Shown here piece after piece: positions 32,195-39,535 of a DNA stretch of 48,513 bases. Position 1 is the stretch's first letter. Each line of letters begins with the position of its first letter. The notes under the pieces were generated by a model. That model worked only from the letters and a program-made list of their open reading frames with translations. It searched no databases and was not told the DNA's origin. Made by a program: the position numbers and the translations under genes. Source of the DNA: Streptomyces prunicolor NBRC 13075 (GTDB taxonomy: Bacteria > Actinomycetota > Actinomycetes > Streptomycetales > Streptomycetaceae); assembly GCF_000367365.1 (NCBI RefSeq), contig NZ_BARF01000032.1, positions 1 to 48,513 on the forward strand, read 5' to 3'.

Positions 32195-32792
32195 GCCGGC
32201 CACTCCGCAGTCGCTCGTAGTAGGCGGAGCAGTCCGCGTAGGACGGAAGAAGTCCTGACTGCTCCGCCTCTGCCAGTGTCGGAGCCTCCGCGTCCTTGTC
32301 GGACAGCACCGGCTCGAAGCCCTCCGGCCAGGCGATGCCCAGCGCCGGGTCGAGCGGGTTGATCCCGTGCTCACGGCCGGGGGAGTAACCCGTCGAGCAC
32401 AGGTACACCACCGTCGCGTCGTCGGTCAGCGCCATGAACGCGTGCCCGAGACCCTCCGCGAGGAACACGGCGTGCTTGGTGTCGTCGTCCAGCCGGACGG
32501 CCTCCCACTGACCGAACGTGGGAGAGCCGACGCGGATGTCCACGATCACGTCGAGGACCGCGCCGCGCACGCACTTGACGTACTTCGCCTGGCTCGGCGG
32601 CACGTCGGAGAAGTGCACTCCGCGCACCACACCACGCCGCGAGACCGAGCAGTTGGCCTGGGACAGAGCCAGGTCGTACCCGGTGGCCTCGCGGAACTCC
32701 TCGCCCCGGTACCACTCGTGGAAACTGCCCCGGTCGTCAGGGAAGACCTTGGGTTCCAGGACCCAGGCGCCTTCAATCCCCAGTGATCGCAC
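32184..32792 (-). CDS. rmlC: dTDP-4-dehydrorhamnose 3,5-epimerase
   Basis: Third step of dTDP-L-rhamnose synthesis, the double epimerisation at C3 and C5. It has 202 aa, a cupin fold. The motifs FPDDRGSFHEWY, QANCSVSRRGVVRGVHF (with the catalytic His in GVHF), KYVKCVRGAVLDV and GLGHAFMAL are all present. A GTG start at 32792. It lies 70 bases after the GT2 gene on the minus strand, separated from it by an 18-bp tandem repeat. So rmlC is apart from rmlABD, which converges on it from the plus strand. The call is very secure. Confidence 0.5.
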   Translation of the reverse strand: MRSLGIEGAWVLEPKVFPDDRGSFHEWYRGEEFREATGYDLALSQANCSVSRRGVVRGVHFSDVPPSQAKYVKCVRGAVLDVIVDIRVGSPTFGQWEAVRLDDDTKHAVFLAEGLGHAFMALTDDATVVYLCSTGYSPGREHGINPLDPALGIAWPEGFEPVLSDKDAEAPTLAEAEQSGLLPSYADCSAYYERLRSGRLSD

Positions 32793-32810
32793 GTTCTTCC
32801 GTCCTCCGAC

Positions 32811-32872
32811 TTGCTCGGGTACTACTGCTTGCTCGGGTACCGCAACTCGCTCTCGGGTACCGCTACTTGCTC
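32811..32872. repeat. 18-bp tandem repeat spanning the GT2 gene's 3' end
   Basis: On the plus strand: TTGCTCGGGTACTACTGC (32811-32828), TTGCTCGGGTACCGCAAC (32829-32846), TCGCTCTCGGGTACCGCTAC (32847-32866, two extra bases) and a partial TTGCTC. The stop codon of the GT2 gene (32863-32865) lies inside the third copy, so the repeat looks like a tandem duplication of the gene's end. It fills most of the gap before rmlC. Confidence 0.5.
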
Positions 32873-34830
32873 AGCACGCGCTTCAGCTTGCGCGCCACCC
32901 GGCGGGCCAGCCCCGGCTTGGGCTTGGCGGCCACCGGCTTCGGCGCCGGCTTGGGCTCGGCGGGCTTGGCGGCCTTCGGCGCCGCCTCCACCCGGATACC
33001 GCCGGCGTCACCGGTCAGCCGCACCGGCAGCCCCAGGAAACGCTGTCCGGTCGCGGCCGGGGTCAGGCAGACCGAGGCGTTCCACGCCGCGTCCTTCAGA
33101 TCCGCGGCCGGCACCTCGGCGGCGAGCCGTGCGCCGGAGGACTCGGGGGAGACCACACCGGGCACGTCCAGCGTCGTACCCGACGACTTGTGCGTCAGCC
33201 GCAGCAGTACGTCGGTGGTGGCCGGGACGTAGAAGGGGAGCAGGACGCCGACGCGGGCGCCGGTGACCGTGAAGTCGTCGGGCTTGAGGTCGGCGAGGCC
33301 GAGGCGCTTGCTCGCCTTGTCGATGTCCAGCGAGAAGTTGCCGTGCGGCTCCGTGTAGTACGGGAGCATGACCTGGCCGGCGACGACACCGGCGTGCCCG
33401 GCGTTCTCGCCGTGCTGCGGGACCGGGCCGAGGCGGCACTCCTTGTTCCAGGAGCCGATGACGACGCGGACGTAGGTGTCCCAGAGGCCGCTGCTCAGCG
33501 GGGCGCCGACGGCCGCGGTGGCGGGGTCGATCGTCGCCGTGGCGTGCAGTACCAGGCGGACGCCGGCGCCGTCGGCGATCGTCTCGTGCGAGATCTCCAT
33601 GGGCTGGAAGTGCGAGGCGGCGCTGGTGCGTTCGCGGACGACGAGGTCGGCCGTGGCCTTCTTGAAGTTGGCGGTGGCGTCGGCCGTCAGCATGGCCGTC
33701 GCCTCGGCGAGGGTCTTCGGCTCCGGGTGCTTGGGAGCGGGGGCGCCCTTGGCCTCGAAGACGGCCGGCTTGCCGTCGATGACGAACTCGGCCTGGTAGT
33801 GGACGAGCAGCTTGCCGTCGCGCCACTCGATCTCGCCGGGGACCGCGGTCGGCTTGAGGGAGGCCTCCCACTCGGCCAGCTCGACGAGGTCGTCGTAGCG
33901 GTCGGCGGCGGCGAGGGCCGCGACGACCCGCAGCCGCGGGCCGAGACCGGCCGCGACACCGGGGCCGAAGCGCTCGGTCATGACACCGCGGATCTCCTTG
34001 AGGAGCTCACGGCGGTAGTCGTCCGGGACCTTGAGCAGCCGGCCGCCGCCGAGGCGCTCCATCATCTCCACGCGCAGCCAGCGGCGGAAGATCTTGTCGC
34101 GGGCCGAACCCGGCTCGGTGTACTTCTCGACGACGTCGAGGGCCTCGCGCAGGTTCTTGAAGTAGCCGACGGGGTCGAAGCGTTGGAAGCCGGCGTTCGA
34201 GGCGTCCTCGCGCTTGATGTGGTAATAGCAGACGTAGTCGCTGAGCACGGCGACGTTGTCCGCGGCGAGGTAGGCCTCCGTCACGAAGACATGGTCCTCC
34301 AGGCGCCGACGCCCCTCGGGGAACCGCAGGTTGATGCGGTCGAGGAACGCTCGGCGGAGCATCTTGTGCGGGGTGAGGCTGTCCATCAGCGGCGCGGTCG
34401 CGACCGACGCGTGCGGATAGTTCTTGCGGAACAACTCCACGGGTACGGCGCGGCCCTTGCCGGCCATCTTGCCGACGATGACGTCGGCGCCGTTGGCCAC
34501 GCCGTACTCGTACATCCGCTCCAGGGCCTCGTCACCGAGGTAGTCGTCGTTGTCGACGAACATGACGAACTCGCCCTTGGAGGCGGCGATCCCGACGTTG
34601 CGGGGCTTGCCCGACCAGCCCGACGCCTCCTGGTGGATCACGTGCATGTGGGGGTGCTCGGCGGCGATCTCGTCGAGCCGAGCGGGCGTGCCGTCCGTCG
34701 AGCCGTCGTCGACGAAGATCGCCTCGTACTCGTCGTTAGGCAGCGACTGCCTGAGGAGAGAGGAGATGCAATCCTCGATATAAGGCCCTGGATTGTAGAC
34801 AGGGACGACGACACTGACTTTGACCGACAT
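32863..34830 (-). CDS. Family 2 glycosyltransferase with large C-terminal region
   Basis: Membrane-associated or cytosolic glycosyltransferase of 655 aa. The N-terminal GT-A domain has VSVVVPVYNPGPYIEDCISS (about 4-23), FVDDGSTDGT, the metal-binding FVDNDDYLGD and the catalytic-base motif RRLEDHVF. The C-terminal 350 residues contain beta-rich repeats like those in teichoic-acid-type transferases. They end in a Pro/Ala/Lys-rich linker and a basic tail (ARRVARKLKRVLSK), which could bind membrane or polymer. It is followed by rmlC on the same strand and faces the rmlABD operon, so it probably adds rhamnose or another sugar to a wall polymer (inference). The start is the ATG at 34830. Confidence 0.5.
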   Translation of the reverse strand: MSVKVSVVVPVYNPGPYIEDCISSLLRQSLPNDEYEAIFVDDGSTDGTPARLDEIAAEHPHMHVIHQEASGWSGKPRNVGIAASKGEFVMFVDNDDYLGDEALERMYEYGVANGADVIVGKMAGKGRAVPVELFRKNYPHASVATAPLMDSLTPHKMLRRAFLDRINLRFPEGRRRLEDHVFVTEAYLAADNVAVLSDYVCYYHIKREDASNAGFQRFDPVGYFKNLREALDVVEKYTEPGSARDKIFRRWLRVEMMERLGGGRLLKVPDDYRRELLKEIRGVMTERFGPGVAAGLGPRLRVVAALAAADRYDDLVELAEWEASLKPTAVPGEIEWRDGKLLVHYQAEFVIDGKPAVFEAKGAPAPKHPEPKTLAEATAMLTADATANFKKATADLVVRERTSAASHFQPMEISHETIADGAGVRLVLHATATIDPATAAVGAPLSSGLWDTYVRVVIGSWNKECRLGPVPQHGENAGHAGVVAGQVMLPYYTEPHGNFSLDIDKASKRLGLADLKPDDFTVTGARVGVLLPFYVPATTDVLLRLTHKSSGTTLDVPGVVSPESSGARLAAEVPAADLKDAAWNASVCLTPAATGQRFLGLPVRLTGDAGGIRVEAAPKAAKPAEPKPAPKPVAAKPKPGLARRVARKLKRVLSK

Positions 34831-34966
34831 CCGGCTTCTAGCCCCCTTGTTTGCGCTGCCCGTCCCCAGTCGTGGAACGGCGCGGTGGGCTGATGCTAAC
34901 CCGGTCTGTCTCGATGCCGCCCATTGGGCCGGTGTTGGGCAACGGTTAACCCGACGTGGACGGACG
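34831..34966. other. Promoter region of the glycosyltransferase gene
   Basis: 136 bases between two minus-strand genes. It contains the AT-containing stretch GGTTAACC (34945-34952) and, on the minus strand, a TAGCAT box at 34893-34898 that could serve as a -10. No terminator hairpin for the upstream gene was seen. No gene is present. Confidence 0.5.
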
Positions 34967-35560
34967 TCACCTCACGTCGTGGGACTTGGCCAGAAGTTCC
35001 AGGATTTCGGCGGACGTACCCGTCTCGCCCAGCCGCGGGAAGATCCGCTCGATGCTGTGGGTGTGCGAGACGGCGTCCAGGTCGCTCATCGCGTCCGTGG
35101 CCAGCGTCACGTGATAGCCGTGCTCGTGGGCGGCCCGGGCGGTGGACTCGACGCCGATGCTGGTGGCGATGCCGGTCAGCACGATCTGCGTGATCCCGCG
35201 GCGCCGCAGCTGTACGTCGAGGTCGGTGCCGTGGAAGGCACCCCAGTTCCGCTTGGTCACGTGGATGTCGCCGGAGTGGCCGGCCAACTCGTCGACGATG
35301 ACGTCCCAGCCCTCGGGGCGGGTCCCACCGCCGGGCCGCTGCTGCTCGTTGCGGCCGGGGACCGCGTCCGCGCCGTCGGCGGCGAAGGTGACCCGGACCA
35401 GCACCACGGGAAGGTCGGCGGCCCGGAAGGCCTCGGCGAGTTCGACGGTACGGGCGACGACCTCGGGCCCGCTGTACGGCTGGGTCGGGGCGCCGACGAT
35501 GCCGCCCTGGAGGTCGATCACGACGAGGGCGGTGCGCGGGTCGAGGGTGGTGAGTGCCAT
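34967..35560 (-). CDS. Isochorismatase-fold hydrolase lacking the catalytic cysteine
   Basis: Cytosolic hydrolase of 197 aa. D16 (VVIDLQGG) and K103 (VTKRNWGAFHGT) of the usual triad are present. The catalytic-Cys position in TGIATSIGVESTARAA is Gly136 instead of Cys. True isochorismatases such as EntB and PhzD also lack this Cys and use Asp and Lys, while cysteine hydrolases (nicotinamidase, N-carbamoylsarcosine amidase) need it. So a vinyl-ether or other non-thiol reaction is more likely (inference). It is the third gene of the MarR-MFS operon, 46 bases after the MFS stop; that gap holds three CAGGAGAT repeats. Confidence 0.5.
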   Translation of the reverse strand: MALTTLDPRTALVVIDLQGGIVGAPTQPYSGPEVVARTVELAEAFRAADLPVVLVRVTFAADGADAVPGRNEQQRPGGGTRPEGWDVIVDELAGHSGDIHVTKRNWGAFHGTDLDVQLRRRGITQIVLTGIATSIGVESTARAAHEHGYHVTLATDAMSDLDAVSHTHSIERIFPRLGETGTSAEILELLAKSHDVR

Positions 35561-35574
35561 GGGAGAAGGCCTTT

Positions 35575-35598
35575 CAGGAGATCAGGAGATCAGGAGAT
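35575..35598. repeat. Three tandem 8-bp repeats (CAGGAGAT)
   Basis: Perfect copies at 35575-35582, 35583-35590 and 35591-35598, between the MFS stop and the isochorismatase-like gene. The sequence on the coding (minus) strand is ATCTCCTG, which is complementary to a ribosome site rather than one itself. Confidence 0.5.
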
Positions 35599-35606
35599 AC
35601 GGGGGC

Positions 35607-37010
35607 TCAGACGGTCTTGGGGGTGAGGGTGCGCAGGGAACGGTCGGGCAGGGTGATCGCCAGGAGCAGCGCCGACCCGATCCCCATGAACAGGGCCAGG
35701 CCGTGCAGTCCCGGGGTGTCGGCGCGGTGCGGGAAGAAGGCCGCGGTGGCCGCCGACGCGGCCAGCGCGCCGAGGTACATGAAGGTGCGCAGCAGTCCGG
35801 CGGCCGACGCGATGCGCGCGGGCTCGGCCTGCCGGTACAGGGCGTTCTGCCCGGCCAGACCCAACAGACCCTGCGGTACGCCCAGCACGGCGCCGACGAC
35901 GAGCAGCAGCCACACCGGACTGCCCGAGCCGACCAGGAACAGCACGGCGCAGCCCGCGATCTGGACGACACCGCCGACGAGCAGCTTGGCGCGGACCGCC
36001 TCACGGCGCCCGGTGAGGGTGGAGACACCGAGGGCGGTGACCGACAGGGGCAGCAGCACGAGCCCGGCGGCGGAGGCGTGCAGCCCGCGCCCCTCCTCCA
36101 GCCACTGCGTGAAGCCGTAGAGGAAGGCGTACGAAGTGGTGTAGCCGAGGAACTGGCGTATGTACGTGGTCACCAGGGGCAGATTGCCGCCGAGGACGCG
36201 CAGGTCGACGAAGGGTTCCGGGACGCGGAGTTCACGTCTCGCGAAGGCGACGGCCGCTGCGGCGCTGAGGAGCGGGAGGTACCACTCGGAGAGCTTGGGG
36301 GCGGTCAGGAACATCATCAGCGAGACCAGCATGACGGCGAACAGCAGCATGCCGGGCGGGTCGACATCGCGGCGGGTGCCGGTCGTGTCCTTGTCCTTGC
36401 TCATCCTCGGCAGTCGCAGTGCGCCGAGGACGAGACAGGCCACGGACAGCGGCACGTTGACGGTGAAGATCGCGCGCCAGCCGCCGACGCCGATGAGGAA
36501 GCCGCCGAGCGTGGGTCCGATCACCGACACCGTCTGGGCGGAGACGGCCAGCCCGGTGAGGACACCGGCCGGGCTGTCCTCGCCGGTGCGTTCGGCCTCG
36601 CTGCGGGTCAGCTGCATCGCGGCCGGATACGCGGCCGAGGTGCCGAACCCGAGCAGGACCCGGGCGGCGATCAGCACGTCGAGCGACGGCGCGAGGGCGC
36701 CCATGACTCCGGCGATGCCGACCAGGGCCGTACCGATGAGATAGAGACGCCGCGGCCCGTGCATGTCGACGAGCCGCCCGATGACCGGCTGCCCCACGGC
36801 CGTGGCGAGATACAGCGCCGAGACCAGCCAGACCGTCTCCGAGGGCGGCGCCCCGAAAGCGATGCCGATCGGCACCAGGGCCACGGCGATCATCGAGGAG
36901 TTGATCGGGTTGAGAACGGAGCCGAGGACCATCGGCGCGATCAGGCGCCGGTCGAAGCCGGTGGGGGCGGGGCGTGTGGCCCGTAGCGCCCGGGTGGGCT
37001 TCGATATCAC
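35607..37010 (-). CDS. MFS transporter, DHA2/DHA1-like efflux family
   Basis: Inner-membrane exporter of 467 aa, with about 14 hydrophobic helices. Motif A in IGRLVDMHGPRRLYLIG and the motif-C-like VSVIGPTLGGFLIG support drug efflux by proton antiport. A GTG start at 37010 overlaps the MarR stop by four bases (GTGA), so translation follows MarR's. The C-terminus is followed by the isochorismatase-like gene. MarR-regulated MFS pumps typically remove aromatic or phenolic toxins (family knowledge), and the linked hydrolase may act on the same compound. The exact substrate is unknown. Confidence 0.5.
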   Translation of the reverse strand: MISKPTRALRATRPAPTGFDRRLIAPMVLGSVLNPINSSMIAVALVPIGIAFGAPPSETVWLVSALYLATAVGQPVIGRLVDMHGPRRLYLIGTALVGIAGVMGALAPSLDVLIAARVLLGFGTSAAYPAAMQLTRSEAERTGEDSPAGVLTGLAVSAQTVSVIGPTLGGFLIGVGGWRAIFTVNVPLSVACLVLGALRLPRMSKDKDTTGTRRDVDPPGMLLFAVMLVSLMMFLTAPKLSEWYLPLLSAAAAVAFARRELRVPEPFVDLRVLGGNLPLVTTYIRQFLGYTTSYAFLYGFTQWLEEGRGLHASAAGLVLLPLSVTALGVSTLTGRREAVRAKLLVGGVVQIAGCAVLFLVGSGSPVWLLLVVGAVLGVPQGLLGLAGQNALYRQAEPARIASAAGLLRTFMYLGALAASAATAAFFPHRADTPGLHGLALFMGIGSALLLAITLPDRSLRTLTPKTV

Positions 37011-37468
37011 TGCTCGGACAGCCGTTCCAGCAACGTCAGCGCGTCGAGGATCGTCCGCCGTTCCGTTTCGGTGTACCGGTCCTCGAAGGCGCGCGCGAGC
37101 CACTCCTCGCGGACCTGCCGGTTGTCCTCGATCCGCGCGCGTCCGGCCTCGGTGAGCGTGACGAGTTGTCTACGGCCGTCCTCGGGATCGGGGCTGCGCC
37201 GGATCAGCCCGTGCTGGTCGAGGGCGGCGAGAGTGGCGGCCATCGACTGAGGCCTGACCCCCTCGGCGGACGCCAGGGCGCTGGCCGTGGCCGCGCCGTG
37301 CTTGCCGACCAGCGTGAGGGCCGACTCCTGCGAGGGGGTGAGGTCCTCGTCCGCCGCGACCTCACGCAGTCTGCGCCGCAGCCGGCTGAACACCACCCGC
37401 AGGTCGCGTGCGGAGCGGGCCGCCGATTCGGAGATGCCCGCGGGCGCGCCGGTGAGCTGGTGATCCAT
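37007..37468 (-). CDS. MarR-family transcriptional regulator
   Basis: Winged-helix repressor of 153 aa. The DNA-binding core runs from LTPSQESALTLVGKHGAATA to GLIRRSPDPEDGRRQLVTLTEAG, with the wing DPEDGRRQ. Ligand residues of phenol-sensing MarR proteins cannot be judged. It is the first gene of an operon with the MFS pump and the isochorismatase-like enzyme. Two identical 12-bp palindromes lie just upstream (37488-37499, 37516-37527) and are almost certainly its operators. It may also control the divergent phosphoesterase gene, whose -35 box lies in the second palindrome. Confidence 0.5.
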   Translation of the reverse strand: MDHQLTGAPAGISESAARSARDLRVVFSRLRRRLREVAADEDLTPSQESALTLVGKHGAATASALASAEGVRPQSMAATLAALDQHGLIRRSPDPEDGRRQLVTLTEAGRARIEDNRQVREEWLARAFEDRYTETERRTILDALTLLERLSEQ

Positions 37469-37487
37469 GCCCTCACCGTAAGACTCA

Positions 37488-37527
37488 CAGGTTAACCTGT
37501 CCAGTTGAAACTGAACAGGTTAACCTG
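37488..37527. promoter_or_regulatory. MarR operator array: two CAGGTTAACCTG palindromes
   Basis: Identical perfect 12-bp palindromes lie at 37488-37499 and 37516-37527, 28 bp apart centre to centre. Between them is a third inverted repeat, CAGTT-GA-AACTG (37502-37513). On the minus strand TAACCT inside the first palindrome could be the MarR -10 box. Binding would block both divergent promoters. Confidence 0.5.
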
Positions 37528-37548
37528 AAGATCTGCGGCCCCTAGGCT
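37520..37548 (+). promoter_or_regulatory. Leaderless promoter of the phosphoesterase gene
   Basis: TTAACC (37520-37525), a 17-base spacer and TAGGCT (37543-37548), then six bases to the GTG at 37555. The spacing matches a leaderless actinobacterial promoter. The -35 box lies inside the second MarR palindrome. Confidence 0.5.
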
Positions 37549-37554
37549 GAGGCC

Positions 37555-38055
37555 GTGCGACTGCTGCTGATGTCCGACACCCACCTCCCCAAGCGCGCCA
37601 AGGAACTCCCCGCGCCACTCCTCGCCGAACTCCCGCGCGCCGACGTCGTGTTCCACGCCGGCGACTGGGTCGACACGGCCACCCTCGACCTTTTGGAGAG
37701 CCGCAGCCGTTGGCTCGTCGGCGTCTACGGCAACAACGACGGGCCCGAACTGCGCGCCAGGCTCCCCGAGTCGGCATACGCCGAACTGGGCGGCCTGCGC
37801 TTCGGCGCCGTCCACGAGACGGGCCCCGCCCAGGGCCGCGAGGCGCGCTGCGCGGCCCGTTTCTCCGACCTGGACGTGCTGGTCTTCGGGCACAGCCACA
37901 TTCCCTGGGATACGACGGCTGCCGGCGGGCTGCGCCTGCTGAACCCGGGCTCCCCGACCGACCGGCGCCGCCAGCCGCACTGCACGTACATGACGGCGAC
38001 GGTCACGGACGGCACGCTGACGGACCTCGTACTGCACCAACTGCCGCCGAGGTGA
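37555..38055 (+). CDS. Metallophosphoesterase (YfcE/MJ0936-like)
   Basis: Cytosolic calcineurin-like phosphodiesterase of 166 aa. The metal-binding motifs are in order: MSDTHL (D-x-H), FHAGDW (GD), GNNDGP (GN-D/N) and VFGHSHIP (GHSH). The length is normal for the YfcE group, which hydrolyses artificial phosphodiesters; the natural substrate is unknown. The GTG start at 37555 fits a leaderless promoter overlapping the MarR operators. Its last codons and stop (CTGCCGCCGAGGTGA) begin a 35-bp tandem repeat that fills the gap to the convergent XdhC gene. Confidence 0.5.
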   Translation: MRLLLMSDTHLPKRAKELPAPLLAELPRADVVFHAGDWVDTATLDLLESRSRWLVGVYGNNDGPELRARLPESAYAELGGLRFGAVHETGPAQGREARCAARFSDLDVLVFGHSHIPWDTTAAGGLRLLNPGSPTDRRRQPHCTYMTATVTDGTLTDLVLHQLPPR

Positions 38056-38130
38056 CGGATCCAGAGCCACACCGGCTGCCGCCGAGGTGACGGAACCAGA
38101 GCCGCGTCGGCTGCCGCCACGGTGACGCAC
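38041..38130. repeat. 35-bp tandem repeat spanning the phosphoesterase gene's 3' end
   Basis: Copies at 38041-38075 and 38076-38110 differ at only a few positions, and a partial third copy begins at 38111. Each begins CTGCCGCCGAGGTGACGG (the third CTGCCGCCACGGTGACGC). The first contains the gene's last four codons and stop. It looks like a tandem duplication of a gene end, not a CRISPR array. Confidence 0.5.
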
Positions 38131-38133
38131 CGA

Positions 38134-39240
38134 TCATTCCGACGGCGCCCGATGGATCGCCCCCGCCGCCCCCGTGAGCGGAGCCCCCGTGCCGCCCCAC
38201 CGCAGCGCCACGATCTCGGCCGCCACGGACACGGCCACCTCCTCCGGCGTACGCGCCCCGAGGTCGAGGCCGACCGGTGAGCGCAGGCGGGCCAACTCGC
38301 CCTCCTCCAGGCCGGATTCGAGCAGTCGCCGCATGCGTTCGTCGTGGGTACGGCGGCTGCCCATCGCCCCGATGTACGCGGCCGGGCGGCGCAGCGCCTC
38401 CTCCAGGAGCGGTACGTCGAACTTCGGGTCGTGGGTGAGGACGCAGATCACCGTGCGCTCGTCGGTGTCCGTGCCGTGCAGATAGCGGTGCGGCCAGTCC
38501 ACGACCACCTCCACGCCCGCCGGGAAGCGCTTCGGCGTCGCGAACACCGGGCGGGCGTCGCACACGGTGACCCGGTAGCCGAGGAAGTCGCCGATGCGGG
38601 CGACCGCCGCCGCGTAGTCGATCGCGCCGAAGACCAGCATCCGGGGCGGGGGTGCGAAGGAGTGCAGGAACACGCTGACGGAGTCCTCGCGTCGCTCACC
38701 GCGCGGGCCGTAGTGCCGCAACCCCGTTGCCCCGAGGGCGAGTTCACCGCGGGCGTCGGCGGTGACCGCCACGTCGAGGCCGGTCGAGCCGAGCGTGCCG
38801 TCCACCCTGTCGGGCCACACGGCGAGCGTGGATCCGCGCGGTGCCGGTCCGTCGGTCACCGTCGCCACCGTCACCGGCTCACCCGCGGCGACCGATCGCG
38901 CGACCGCCCCGAACGTGGGATCGGCCTCGGGCGTCACGGGCCGTACCAGCACGGTGATCTCGCCGCCGCAGGTGAGCCCGACCGCGAACGCGTCGTCGTC
39001 GCTGTACCCGAAGGTTCCCAGCCGCGCCTCACCGCCCGCCACGACCTCCCGCGCCAGCTCGAAGACCGCCCCCTCCACACAGCCGCCGGACACACTGCCC
39101 ACGACCTCGTCGTCCGGACCCACCGCCATCGCCGCGCCGGGGTCGCGCGGCGCGCTGCGGCTGACCGCGACCACCGTGGCCAGGCCGAACGGGGCGCGCG
39201 CGGCGTACCAGCCGCTCAGCACCGGAAGAAGGTCACGCAT
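38134..39240 (-). CDS. XdhC/CoxI-family protein (molybdenum hydroxylase maturation)
   Basis: Protein of 368 aa of the XdhC family, which bind sulfurated molybdenum cofactor and insert it into xanthine-dehydrogenase-type enzymes. The N-terminal GSVSGGCVEGAVFELA motif (Cys included) and the C-terminal Rossmann-like part with MLVFGAIDYAAA and YIGAMGSRRTHDER are typical. The motif FGAIDYA replaces the usual FGAGHDA-like segment. The ATG at 39240 is clear. No molybdenum hydroxylase gene is nearby, so the client enzyme must be elsewhere. It converges on the phosphoesterase gene across the 35-bp repeat. Confidence 0.5.
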   Translation of the reverse strand: MRDLLPVLSGWYAARAPFGLATVVAVSRSAPRDPGAAMAVGPDDEVVGSVSGGCVEGAVFELAREVVAGGEARLGTFGYSDDDAFAVGLTCGGEITVLVRPVTPEADPTFGAVARSVAAGEPVTVATVTDGPAPRGSTLAVWPDRVDGTLGSTGLDVAVTADARGELALGATGLRHYGPRGERREDSVSVFLHSFAPPPRMLVFGAIDYAAAVARIGDFLGYRVTVCDARPVFATPKRFPAGVEVVVDWPHRYLHGTDTDERTVICVLTHDPKFDVPLLEEALRRPAAYIGAMGSRRTHDERMRRLLESGLEEGELARLRSPVGLDLGARTPEEVAVSVAAEIVALRWGGTGAPLTGAAGAIHRAPSE

Positions 39241-39334
39241 GCTCGGCTCCTGTCACCACCGCCCACTGCCGGACGCCGCAAGCCTTGCATCCAGGCTCTG
39301 GCCTGCATCGGAGCGCCACGCGCCCATCTCCCGA

Positions 39335-39350
39335 ACGCCCGGCTGGGCGT
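39335..39350 (+). promoter_or_regulatory. Hairpin in leader of ribosomal protection gene
   Basis: ACGCCC (39335-39340) and GGGCGT (39345-39350) form a perfect 6-bp stem with a 4-base loop, followed by AATTCCGTT. It lies about 140 bases upstream of the GTPase gene. It may be a weak attenuator. Confidence 0.5.
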
Positions 39351-39424
39351 AATTCCGTTGCCGCCGCCGCGCCGGTCCTGCTGAACTACCAAGGACGAGT
39401 CAGCGACGACCGAGGAGTACTGAG

Positions 39425-39535
39425 ATGCGCGCACCGTTCATGTCCGCCCAGGAAGGAACGACCCCCTCACCAAAGGACATGACACCAGGTGCACTTGCTC
39501 AACCTCGGGATTCTCGCGCACGTAGACGCAGGTAA
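39425..39535 (+). CDS. Possible 36-aa leader peptide overlapping the ribosomal protection gene
   Basis: An ATG at 39425 with GAGGAG 7 bases upstream opens a 36-codon frame ending in TAA at 39533-39535. It reads MRAPFMSAQEGTTPSPKDMT at the start and ends in RDSRARRRR. It runs into the first 47 bases of the GTPase gene in another frame. The GTPase's own weak site (AAAGGA) lies inside it. Leader peptides with stalling ribosomes control many ribosomal protection genes, so a regulatory role is possible. It may also be chance. Confidence 0.5.
   Translation: MRAPFMSAQEGTTPSPKDMTPGALAQPRDSRARRRR

Noticed and set aside
38041..38130. CRISPR-like direct repeats
   Set aside because: The copies are adjacent with no spacers, drift in sequence and include a gene end. 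There are no cas genes.
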